Assembly: GCF_947305105.1 (NCBI RefSeq)
Contig: NZ_CAMZCS010000031.1
Coordinates: 1 to 36,840, forward strand
From: an uncultured Fibrobacter sp.
GTDB taxonomy: Bacteria > Fibrobacterota > Fibrobacteria > Fibrobacterales > Fibrobacteraceae
Reading direction: 5' to 3'
Length of the DNA: 36,840 nt
Below the pieces are notes generated by a model that did no database searches, was not told the DNA's origin, and saw only the letters and a list, made by a program, of their open reading frames with translations. This document shows, in pieces, positions 23,560-32,700 of the stretch (positions are counted from its first letter, which is position 1; every line of letters starts with the position of its first letter). The position numbers and the translations under genes are program-made.

Positions 23560-24951
23560 TTAACCGCCCTGCATGCTTTCGTCAATCACGACCCTGTTCA
23601 TGCCAGCGTTCACGGCGAAGTTCATGGCTTCCTCGACACGGGAAAGCAATGCTTCGGCGCTGTTTTCTGCACCGGGCAAAGCAACCGTCACGCCAATGCT
23701 GAGCGTCGTCGCCAAGATGGCGTCGCCATAGGCAATCTGCAACTGGGAAATCTCGTAGCGGATTTTCTCGGCGCGGGCACGGGTAATCTTGAAATCGGCA
23801 CCGGGCATGATGATGCAAATGGCATCGCCATCGCAACGGCACGGGATATCCTCGTAGCGAATGAACCCCGGGATGCGCTGGCCGAGTTCCCACAGCATTT
23901 GTTCCACGGCATGGCGGCCACGAGTTTTCTGGATGCTGGAAACTGCGTCCGGATACATCATGATGACGCCAATCGGAGCCTTGCGGCGGCGTGCAGCCGC
24001 AATTTCGCGGCGCAGGGATTCTTCCATATAACGTTTGTTGAAAAGGCCGGTCAGGGAATCGCGGATGCTGTGCTGCTGGAACCGGATGCTCATGTTCTGG
24101 TTCGCCACGTACAGCCCGAACACGGCAGCAATGACGCTCACCTTCGACTTCCACAGGTCCACAGTTTCGCCTTCGGGCAATACATCCGTCTGGACAGAGA
24201 GGATACCGAAATGTTCCTCGAAGCCTTCGATCGGGGCGCAGAAGGAAACACCGTGCGGATGGTGGTGCAGGTGAGTGCAGCCACCCGAAAGCGACGGCTT
24301 GGCAAAGTCGGTCACGACAATTTCACCCTTGTTGAAGCTGGCACATTCTGCCGGCATGATGGTATCGTCGCTAATCGTGTAATCACCAAAAGAAAGAATC
24401 TTGTGGAGTTCCGTCTGGGTACCGCCATACATATAAAGTATTCCGCTAGATTTCGGGAAGAACTTAGGCAGCACGTTTCCAAACGAGGAGACCACCTCCG
24501 AGAACGGACGGTTCTTGAGAATATCTTTGCAGAACGGGCTCCAGGCTTCGAGCGGGAAAAGAACCGGCGGTTTTTTCGGGTTGAGCGCAGCAAGAGCGTC
24601 TTTGGCCGGAATAGCTCCTGGAGGCAAGTTCCTCTGGACCGGGGCTTCCGGGAATTTTTGAACAGGGGGCTTGGGAGGGAATTCCGGATTGCCGGGATTC
24701 ACGACAGGCAAATACTGGGTACGCGGGCTCTGGGACTGTCTCAGGGAATTCAAAGCAGAAGAAAAATCAGCCTCGGCATTGGTAAGCTTCTTCTTGCAGA
24801 TGCAGAAGAGCACGACGCCCAGCACGGAACCCCATGCACCGATGAATACGAATTTCAGGTCCATCGAAAGGACATTTACCGGGACAAAATAGGCAGCAAG
24901 CACACCGCCAATAAAGGCCACCAGCCAGAGGATGAAAATGACTACGCTCAT
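23560..24951 (-). CDS. Membrane-bound GAF-like protein with degenerate GGDEF domain
   Basis: A 463-residue protein from the ATG at 24949-24951 (a longer frame reaches 24999). Two N-terminal membrane helices (about 4-24 and 32-52) are followed by a Pro-rich linker (about 75-130), a GAF-like sensor region (about 135-300, with an HLHHHPHG stretch near 235) and a GGDEF-fold domain (about 310-460). The fold is recognisable from RDSLTGLFNKRYMEESLRRE, but the signature RxGGDEFxxxxP reads RCDGDAICIIMP, and the metal-binding LDIDxFK segment reads MMYPDAVSS. It is therefore unlikely to make cyclic di-GMP and may act as a receptor or scaffold. A hairpin terminator follows. No strong ribosome binding site is seen. 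Confidence 0.82.
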   Translation of the reverse strand: MSVVIFILWLVAFIGGVLAAYFVPVNVLSMDLKFVFIGAWGSVLGVVLFCICKKKLTNAEADFSSALNSLRQSQSPRTQYLPVVNPGNPEFPPKPPVQKFPEAPVQRNLPPGAIPAKDALAALNPKKPPVLFPLEAWSPFCKDILKNRPFSEVVSSFGNVLPKFFPKSSGILYMYGGTQTELHKILSFGDYTISDDTIMPAECASFNKGEIVVTDFAKPSLSGGCTHLHHHPHGVSFCAPIEGFEEHFGILSVQTDVLPEGETVDLWKSKVSVIAAVFGLYVANQNMSIRFQQHSIRDSLTGLFNKRYMEESLRREIAAARRRKAPIGVIMMYPDAVSSIQKTRGRHAVEQMLWELGQRIPGFIRYEDIPCRCDGDAICIIMPGADFKITRARAEKIRYEISQLQIAYGDAILATTLSIGVTVALPGAENSAEALLSRVEEAMNFAVNAGMNRVVIDESMQGG

Positions 24952-25070
24952 GTCAATAAATTTACTTTTTCTAAAAAGAAAAATAGCGTTTACTTGCAAA
25001 ATTTGAATAAAAAAAGGAAAAAAGCCCTCCTTTTTTATAAAAAAGCCCCTTTTTAGCTAAATTTACACCT

Positions 25071-27644
25071 ATGACCCTCCTCGAAAAGATTGCCCTCGCC
25101 CTCCCCGCCGTGGAATCCCCTGCAAGGTACATGGGCGGCGAAGCGAACAGCGTGGTAAAAGACCATAGCCAGATGCTCGCCCGCATGGCGTTCGTCTTCC
25201 CGGACACCTACGAAATCGGCATGAGCAACAACGGCATCCGCATCCTGTACCACGTCATCAACCGCGAGCCCGACCTTTTGTGCGAAGTCTCGTTCGCACC
25301 GTGGGACGACATGGCCGCCGAGATGAGGAAGTACGACATTCCGCTGTACAGCTACGCGACCTATACGCCGGTACGCGATTTCGAGGTGATGGGCATGACG
25401 CTTCAAACGGAGCTCAACTTCACGAACGTCCCCTACGTACTGGAACTCGCACGCGTTCCAGTGTGGCAAAAAGACCGCCAGGAAAACGACCCGATCGTTG
25501 TCGCAGGTGGACCTGCGATGGCAAACCCAGAACCCGTCGTCGACTTTTTTGACGCATTCATGATTGGCGATGGCGAAAAAGTGATGATCGAGTTTCTGCG
25601 GTGCGTAGGCGAGGGCCGCAAAGCGGGCCTCAAACGCGCCGAAATCCTTACAAACTTGTCCAAAATCGACGGTGTGTATGTGCCGAGCCTCCGCCCGGTC
25701 GTCAAGAACAAATTCGGCGCGATTGTGCCGGCGGAACCCGCCGCCGGCGCCTACGCCACCACGAACGGGGTGCGCCGCCTGTTCATCCCCGTGATGGACC
25801 CGAAGGACTACCCTATCAAGAACCTGATTGCGAACATGCAACTTGTTCACAACCGCTTCAGCGTCGAGGTCATGCGCGGTTGCGCCCAAGGTTGCCGCTT
25901 CTGCCAAGCCGGCATCTGGTACAGGCCGTGCCGCGAACTGGATCCGGACGATGTTCTGGACATCGCCAAAGCGGGCATCCAGGCGACCGGCGAACGCGAA
26001 CTCGGACTCCTCTCGCTTTCGACCGCCGACTACAAGCCGGTCGAAGCCCTCACCGACTCCATCATCGACGACCCGTTTTTCGACACCGTCGACGTGAGCC
26101 TCCCGAGCATCCGCGTAAACAGTTTCGGCCAGACCCTCGCTGGCAAGATTGCCGCCCTGAAGGGCGGCCGCAGCGCCACGTTTGCCCCCGAAACAGGCTC
26201 CGAGCGCATCCGCAAGATGATCAACAAGACCATCAGCGACCAAGACATGTACGACGCCGCCGAACACGCGTTCTCCAGCGGTTTCAACAAAATTAAGCTA
26301 TATACGATGATTGGCTTCCCGACCGAGAACGAAGCCGACATGCAAGCCTTCTGCGACCTCATTTTCAACCTCGTGAAAATCGGGCGCAAGTACAACCGCG
26401 GCATCCAGATTGCCGTTTCCATCGGCATCCTCATCCCCAAGTCGTTCACGGGGCTCCAATGGGCGCCCTTCATGGACAAGGATACCGCACTCAAGCATAT
26501 CCGCTACGTGCGCGAGAAGTTCTTCAAGCACCCGAACGTAAAAATCAACTGGGCCAGCTGGGAAACAAGTTTCCTCGAAGCCATCTACAGCCGCGGCGAC
26601 AGGAGCCTCGGCCCCGTCATCTACGCCGCATACAAGAAAGGCATCATCTTCGAGAGCGACGCCTACCGCTTTGACTACAACAAGTGGCTAGAAGTATGGG
26701 AAGAATGCGGTTACGACACAAGCTGGGTGTACCGCGAACGCGAAAAAGACGAAGTGTTCCCGTGGGATTTCATTCATGCGGGCACCACCAAGCAGTACCT
26801 GCGCCGCGAGTGGGAAAAGGCGTTCGACCCGAACAGCGCCCCCGTGCCGAACTGCAAATGGGGCGACTGCCAAAAATGCGGCATTCCCGGATTCGGTGCC
26901 GAAATCAAGCTCGCCGACAACCCCGTACGCCACAAGGCCCCGAGCCGCACCCCCGAAGAAATCAAGAAGCTCGTCGAGGAACGCCGCCCCAAAAAGACGG
27001 AAAGTTTCAGCTACAAGATTACCTTCAAAAAGACGGGCATCAGCCGGTTCTTGCCGCACCAGAACATGCTCAGTTTCTTTGAGCGTACGTTTATTTGCGC
27101 AGGCATCCCTGTCAAGTTCAGTGAAGGATTCAGCCCCAAGCCCCGCATATCGAACATGGGCGCACTCCCGCTAGGTGTTGAGACCTACTGCGAACTCATC
27201 AGCGTCGACCTGCTCCAGGAACTGGACCTTTCGCCCGAAGGGAAACAGAAAACTATCCAAATGCTAAGCGCCCCGTTCCCGCGCGGCATGGAAATTGTGG
27301 ACATAGAACCGCTCAAGGAAAAGCTCTCCAAGCACTTCCCCAAGGCGATGGTTTACTCCTACACGCCCGAAGCCGTCCCCGAAGGCATCATGGAAGGCTT
27401 CCGCGCAAAGACACTCCCCACTGTATGCAACCACCGTGGCCAAGAAATCAACCTGAACGAGCACATCCTTGATCTCGATGTCCAGAACAAAACGATATTC
27501 GCCAAAATCAAGTGCAACAACCAAGGCGCGACAGCAAGCCCCTTCAGCATTTTCTCGGCTCTCATGGGAGAATCCTACGATCCGACCAAGCTCAACGAAG
27601 CCTCCCGCCGCTACTTGATACGCAAACTCTCCATCGAATTCTAA
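25071..27644 (+). CDS. Radical SAM protein with C-terminal DUF2344 (TIGR03960/TIGR03936 fusion)
   Basis: An 857-residue protein combining two modules often found together. The first part (residues 1-620) has a B12-binding-like N-terminus (FVFPDTYEIGMSNNGIRILY, IVVAGGPAMANPEPV) and a radical SAM core with the cluster motif CAQGCRFC (Cys271, Cys275, Cys278). A Cys-rich CKWGDCQKCG (near 608-617) could hold a second metal site. From about residue 645 (YKITFKKTGISRFLPHQNM, FSPKPRISNMGALPLG) it is a DUF2344 domain. The family is conserved but its reaction is unknown to me. Codon use is strongly biased. The ATG at 25071 has no good ribosome binding site and follows an A/T-run-rich spacer shared with the divergent GGDEF gene. 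Confidence 0.88.
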   Translation: MTLLEKIALALPAVESPARYMGGEANSVVKDHSQMLARMAFVFPDTYEIGMSNNGIRILYHVINREPDLLCEVSFAPWDDMAAEMRKYDIPLYSYATYTPVRDFEVMGMTLQTELNFTNVPYVLELARVPVWQKDRQENDPIVVAGGPAMANPEPVVDFFDAFMIGDGEKVMIEFLRCVGEGRKAGLKRAEILTNLSKIDGVYVPSLRPVVKNKFGAIVPAEPAAGAYATTNGVRRLFIPVMDPKDYPIKNLIANMQLVHNRFSVEVMRGCAQGCRFCQAGIWYRPCRELDPDDVLDIAKAGIQATGERELGLLSLSTADYKPVEALTDSIIDDPFFDTVDVSLPSIRVNSFGQTLAGKIAALKGGRSATFAPETGSERIRKMINKTISDQDMYDAAEHAFSSGFNKIKLYTMIGFPTENEADMQAFCDLIFNLVKIGRKYNRGIQIAVSIGILIPKSFTGLQWAPFMDKDTALKHIRYVREKFFKHPNVKINWASWETSFLEAIYSRGDRSLGPVIYAAYKKGIIFESDAYRFDYNKWLEVWEECGYDTSWVYREREKDEVFPWDFIHAGTTKQYLRREWEKAFDPNSAPVPNCKWGDCQKCGIPGFGAEIKLADNPVRHKAPSRTPEEIKKLVEERRPKKTESFSYKITFKKTGISRFLPHQNMLSFFERTFICAGIPVKFSEGFSPKPRISNMGALPLGVETYCELISVDLLQELDLSPEGKQKTIQMLSAPFPRGMEIVDIEPLKEKLSKHFPKAMVYSYTPEAVPEGIMEGFRAKTLPTVCNHRGQEINLNEHILDLDVQNKTIFAKIKCNNQGATASPFSIFSALMGESYDPTKLNEASRRYLIRKLSIEF

Positions 27645-27736
27645 AAAAACTCGTTTTTTTTCCAAATTTCCCCACTTTACCTTTTTTTACCTTCCCCCAT
27701 TTATCTATTCCCAAGGAATTATCTATATTCATAACC

Positions 27737-27755
27737 ATTAATAGTTCCTATTAAT
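27737..27755 (+). promoter_or_regulatory. Stem-loop in the leader of the small barrel-like protein gene
   Basis: ATTAATAG (27737-27744) and CTATTAAT (27748-27755) form a perfect 8-bp inverted repeat with a TTC loop, ending a few bases before the AAGGAG ribosome binding site. It may be an operator or an mRNA 5' stabiliser. Confidence 0.4.
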
Positions 27756-27775
27756 ATTTTTTATAAGGAGTCACT

Positions 27776-28423
27776 ATGAAGAAAATTTTCCTTGCAGCCG
27801 TAATGGCTATGTCTCTCTGCAGCTACAGCTTCGCTCAGGACGACGACGACGAATACGAAGAAGACAGCCCGCGTGCCGCGGCAGTAGAAACCACAACTTC
27901 GTCGTATTCTGCCCCTGCCAAAGCCAAGGCTGAAAAGAAGTCCGACGATGGCGAAGAAGCCTTCATGGGCGTAAGCCTTGAACTTCTCGGCCTCCTCAAC
28001 GGGGACCTCCAGCGTATGGGTCTCGTATTCAGACTCGCTGAGAACATGGAATTGACCGCACACCTGGGTCTCGCTATCATTGGCGACACCGATGGTGAAA
28101 CCCAAGACGGCCACAAGATTGACGGAGACGATGGCTATACGCAGGTTTCTATCGGCGCTGGCTTTGACTTCTTCTTCAATACTGGTGTGCTCCCGATTTC
28201 TATCGGCGGCGACCTCATCTTCACCCACATTGGAGAAGACAACAACCAGATCGATATCGCCCCCATGTTCGGTATGCGCGCGGAAATCATCAAGAACTTC
28301 ACCATCAACGGCAAGGTCGGTTTCGACATCGCCTATCACTGGTGGTCTGATGGAACCAACGACTACAACAAGCTCAACTTTGGGATTGCTTCCCGCGTCA
28401 ACTTCATCTGGTTCTTCCTCTAA
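27776..28423 (+). CDS. Small secreted outer-membrane beta-barrel-like protein
   Basis: A 215-residue protein with a clean signal peptide (residues 1-20, ending YSFAQ), a strongly acidic and Ala/Ser-rich stretch (21-62), and an eight-strand-like C-terminal part of alternating hydrophobic residues (MGVSLELLGLL, LTAHLGLAII, VSIGAGFDFFF, GKVGFDIAYHW) ending in NFIWFFL. This is the look of small OmpA/OmpW-size barrels, but I recognise no named family. AAGGAG precedes the ATG at the normal distance. It has its own leader and a strong terminator, so it is monocistronic, and codon use suggests good expression. Confidence 0.75.
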   Translation: MKKIFLAAVMAMSLCSYSFAQDDDDEYEEDSPRAAAVETTTSSYSAPAKAKAEKKSDDGEEAFMGVSLELLGLLNGDLQRMGLVFRLAENMELTAHLGLAIIGDTDGETQDGHKIDGDDGYTQVSIGAGFDFFFNTGVLPISIGGDLIFTHIGEDNNQIDIAPMFGMRAEIIKNFTINGKVGFDIAYHWWSDGTNDYNKLNFGIASRVNFIWFFL

Positions 28424-28443
28424 TCCAGACGAACAGCGAGTTT

Positions 28444-28472
28444 AAAAACACCGGCCCCGCCGGTGTTTTTTT
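28444..28472 (+). terminator. Rho-independent terminator of the barrel-like protein gene
   Basis: ACACCGGC (28448-28455) and GCCGGTGT (28459-28466) form a perfect 8-bp stem with a CCC loop, followed by TTTTTT; an A run precedes it. Confidence 0.93.
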
Positions 28473-28750
28473 ATTCCCCTCCCGCTCAATAAAATAATCC
28501 TCAATTCACAAAAAAGCATAAACAACCAAGCATACCTTACTCTACATAAAGCAAGATATCCATTCAGTCATTGAGAATAGTATCCACTGTGACGAGAATG
28601 GAAGCGTCGGCCGGGGAAGGGGAGGGTGCAGGGAGGGGACCGGGCGGCCTTCGCAACTCTGAGCGTGGTCCCCTCCCGCTCAGCCACTCAAATAAGTATC
28701 AAGAAAAAAAACGAATTCCGCCTAGCAAGCCATTATTCAGCTAACAAACC
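28473..28750. other. Non-coding spacer with G-run motif, long inverted repeat and 13-base direct repeat
   Basis: No convincing gene is seen between the terminator and the prepilin peptidase stop. It holds five closely spaced G runs at 28613-28638 (lengths 4, 4, 3, 3, 4), an 11-bp perfect inverted repeat GGGAGGGGACC/GGTCCCCTCCC (28631-28641 and 28667-28677), and two copies of CCCCTCCCGCTCA (28476-28488 and 28670-28682). Confidence 0.7.
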
Positions 28751-29575
28751 TTATTCCGCAATAAATACCTTTACATAAAGCGCCAGCAAATCCGCTCCCC
28801 ACAGGTACATGGCCGGAGCCGCCACCGCAAGGAACGGACCGAACGGAATCTGGCCGCTGCCGTCATCCTTGCCTTTATGCAGGCGCCCCCAGGGGACCAT
28901 CACGACAATCCCGAGCACCGCAGCAACGACAAGCACCTCCACAGCACCCGTAAACCCCATGAATGCACCATACCCCGCCAAGAGTTTCACGTCGCCAAAA
29001 CCCATCGCCTCTTTCTTCAAGACCTTCGTTGCGCCCTTGCCCAGCAGATAAAGGCCACCACCGGCACCCACCGCGCCAATCAAGCTTTCAAGCGGAGTCA
29101 CCCCGCCCGGGAACAACGAAATGAGCAAACCTGCCACAATCCCGCCCACCGAGATTGTATCGGGAATTAATTTGTACTTAAAATCCACTGCACAGACGGG
29201 ATAAATTCCGAGAAGGAGCCAGAACATCGCGAGTGCAGAAGCCCAGTCTGCAACGTTACCCGTCATACCGACGGAATAGTTCGTCGAAAACAAAGCGAGC
29301 GCTCCCAGGAGCCCGCACAGGGCTTCGCCAATCGGGTATATGGGACTGATTGGCTGTTTGCAACATGCACTCTTGCCCCGGAGAAGCAGCCAACCCACGA
29401 TAGGGAGGTTCAAATAGAGGGGAATGCGCTTCTTGCACAACGGGCAATGCGACGGCGGATTGATAAGGGAAATTCCCCGCGGCATGCGATAAACCACCAC
29501 ATTGTAGAAACTTCCGACACAGGCCCCTATGACGAAGAACACAGTCAGCCCATACCAAAGTGGGAATATTTCCAT
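28751..29575 (-). CDS. pilD: Prepilin peptidase (type IV leader peptidase, A24 family)
   Basis: A 274-residue inner-membrane aspartic protease that trims and usually N-methylates prepilins of type IV pili or type II-like secretion systems. The N-terminal methylase-type domain has ACVGSFYNVVVYRMPRG and a CPLC zinc half-site. The two catalytic aspartates are in VDFKYKLIPD and GFGDVKLLAGYG. Seven to eight hydrophobic helices fit the family. The second zinc half-site, normally CxxC, reads SACCKQ, with the cysteines adjacent. The start ATG at 29573-29575 has no close upstream alternative. No pilin gene is in the window. Confidence 0.9.
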   Translation of the reverse strand: MEIFPLWYGLTVFFVIGACVGSFYNVVVYRMPRGISLINPPSHCPLCKKRIPLYLNLPIVGWLLLRGKSACCKQPISPIYPIGEALCGLLGALALFSTNYSVGMTGNVADWASALAMFWLLLGIYPVCAVDFKYKLIPDTISVGGIVAGLLISLFPGGVTPLESLIGAVGAGGGLYLLGKGATKVLKKEAMGFGDVKLLAGYGAFMGFTGAVEVLVVAAVLGIVVMVPWGRLHKGKDDGSGQIPFGPFLAVAAPAMYLWGADLLALYVKVFIAE

Positions 29576-29702
29576 AAAAACCTCATTTTTTGCCAGTTTT
29601 CAACTTTTTAGGCCAAAAACTGTTTCTTTCCGGCCTCAAAAAAGATAAATTATATTTACGAAAATGTATGTCCCAAAAAAGAGCATCGCGAGGTTTATCG
29701 AT

Positions 29703-32700
29703 ATGCGTTTAAGAGTGTTCCTGGCCTTTGCCATCTGCCTACTTGCCCTGAGCGGTTGCTCCAGGGAATCTTCCATCAGCGAAAACGTAAACCTGCGAAA
29801 CAACCATTCCGTCGTCTTCGTATCCCGGACTCCGTTCAAGGACCCGCAAGCCTTTGCAGATTCCATCATGAACCTGCCTAATCCGGATTCCGTCATCGCC
29901 CACGACACGCTCACGGTAACTATCAACGACACCATCTACCTGATGGGCTTCCTCAAATACAACGCCGACAAGATTTACCGCTACGCTTGGTCCTTCAAGA
30001 ACCCCGACTCCACCATCGTCAGCAAGAATGCGACGCAAGAAATGTGGGTATTCACCAAGACCAGCAAAAAAGGGAAAAACTGCCCCGTCAACAAGAGCAG
30101 TCTCTTCTGCCCCCTATTTATCGCCGTCGACGGCAACAACGCACGCGACACCGCCGGCAAAGACCAGTTTATCCGCGTCATCGACACTCCTCCGTACCTG
30201 AGCGTACCCAAAGACACTTTGTGGACACGCGCCAAGGGCGAGATTACCTTCCCCATCGTGGCTTTGGACTCATTCGGGACAATCAAGGACATCAAAGTTG
30301 ACCGCGACGCCAGCGGGAAGTCCAAGCCAAAGTCCTGGAAAGTCAAGTCCGTCGAGGGCACCGATTCGATGCTCGTCACCATTAAATATGACTCGTCCTA
30401 CGTCAAATCGAACGGAAACCAAAAAATCTATATCATCGTCACCGACGACGATGACAACGAAACCATCGACAGCGTGAACCTGCACTTCAACATCCCGCCG
30501 ACAATTGAACTGCTCGACCCCAAGGATGACGGAAGGTACGGGACCGACGAACGCTTCGCCTTCTTCTACAAAGCCAATGACGCCGACAACCCGGCATCGC
30601 TGCGATACTTCATCCGCGTTGCAAAAAGCAGGGACAATTACGGCACGCCGCCAGTCCTCACCGACAACGACCTCGTCGCCAAGAACATCAAGGATAAGAG
30701 TTTTGAACCCAAGGCCAAGGAACTCAACGACAGCAACGTCATCGTCACCTTGAAAAATCCCAAAACCATCCTCAGTGGCAAACTCTACTGGGATGTGTGG
30801 GTCACCGACGGCTACGACACCGTCTACTCGGAGAAAATCAAAGAAAAAGACGGCACGAAACGCCCGTGGAAGTTCTTCTACGGCAACCTCAAGGACACGG
30901 CAGGGACATTCATGGGCTACGTGAACTACGAGGGTTGGTCGCACCACGAAGGCATCCGCATCGTATTCCAGGATTCCCTCGGCAACCGCTATTACACGCA
31001 CACCGCCGACAACGGGCAGTTCTCCATCTCGGTCAAGTCCGGCACGTACGACATGCTCGCCATGGACACGACCGGATACGGATTCAAGGACACTATCCTC
31101 ACCAAGCTGTTCGTGGATGTTTCTAGCGACAAGAACCTCGGCACGCTCATCCTCAGGGACACGGCCGATCCGGTTATCGTATTCAGCGACATTCCTTCCG
31201 ACACAATCAGCTCTCCGGACATCACGCTGAAAGGCAAGTTCTACGACCACGGTTCCCAAGTCAAGTCCGCAGTCGCAACGCTCGACGGAGATACGCTCAA
31301 GTTCAGTTCGTTCAGCCAGAACACCTGGGTTGTCGACCTCAAAAAGATGACCGATGGGCCTCACAGTTTCTACATCTCCGCAACAGACAGCGCTGGCAGG
31401 CATTCCGACTCCACAATAACGTTCTACCTACACGCGACCTCCATTCACATCATGGTCAACGGGCAGGCAACCAGCGTCCAGGAAAATTCGAAGCCGTTCA
31501 AATTCACAGCGGAATTGAGCAAAACAAGCATCGCAGATAGCCTCATCTGGGAATCGAACGCTCCGAAATTCAAGAAGGTCGGCCACAAAATCAGCAACTT
31601 CGCCGACACCTTATCTTACAGCAAGGCATCGGACATTGGCGATTTGGAAAGCGGGAAAATGTACGAAATGTACGCCGTGACACCGAACGGCATCAAATCG
31701 AACGTCGTACGTTTCGGCATTCTCGGCAAGGACCCTGTCATCTTCTTCGAAAAGCCCTCGAACGATACCATCATCACCATCGACGATAGAATCCTGTTCT
31801 CCATATTCTTCTATCCGGGCGAAGGCGAGAGCGGCACACCTTCCATCAAGACCATTGGCGAAGGCTGCAACCGCAGTTTCAACAGCGGCGTCAAAATCCA
31901 GGAAGACGAATCCATCCATTGGAGCAAGCCCGGTGACAAGCAAGTCATCGTCTACTTCGAGAAGAATGGAAAGAAGGCTGCCGACACGTTGCGCGTCAAG
32001 GTTATCGAAGATCCTCCCACCATCAAGATCTTGAACAAGCAGAGCAATACGAAGAAAAAGATCAAGACGACAGAAACAGTCGATATCAAGGCCTTCGACA
32101 AGTTCGGCACGGTAAAGGAAATCAAGTGGACGTGTTCCAACAACCCGATCACGTTCGACAATGACGTCACCATCACCGAAGACGACACCGTCACGGCACA
32201 AATCACATTCACCATGCCCGGCACGGCCACGAGCAATTACAAGTGCGTTGTCCGCGCTACCGACGACGACAACATGTACGGCTATGACACCATCACTTAT
32301 AATATTATCGAAGACAAACCGTACTTGTTACTGAACACGCACAATGCAACCGTAAAGATCAACACAAGTGTCTCGCTCAACGGCATCGCCATAGACACCT
32401 TGGGTTCGATTGTAGACTACATGTTCTACTGCGACAGCATCAAGAGCCACTTTGCAAACATCGACGAAAACGACTGGACGCACATGTCCAAGCTCGACAC
32501 GAACATCAAGGTTCCCAGTGTCCCCTGCACTTGGACCTGCCTTGTCCATATCGTTGACGACGACAGCCTCGTGGCAGCAGATTCGGCCACCTACACCGTC
32601 TTACTCGACCCGCCCTGGGTGAGCGTAAGTGAAGACTACAAGTCCGTCACTATCAAGGATACCGTCGGTCTCGATGCAAGGTCCGGTGACGGCATGGGTC

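Noticed and set aside
23375-23563. Small plus-strand ORF of 62 residues
   Set aside because: It runs through the terminator hairpin and has neither a ribosome binding site nor recognisable features.
25053-26267. Minus-strand ORF (404 aa) opposite the radical SAM gene
   Set aside because: Antisense shadow; the plus strand carries an intact conserved protein.
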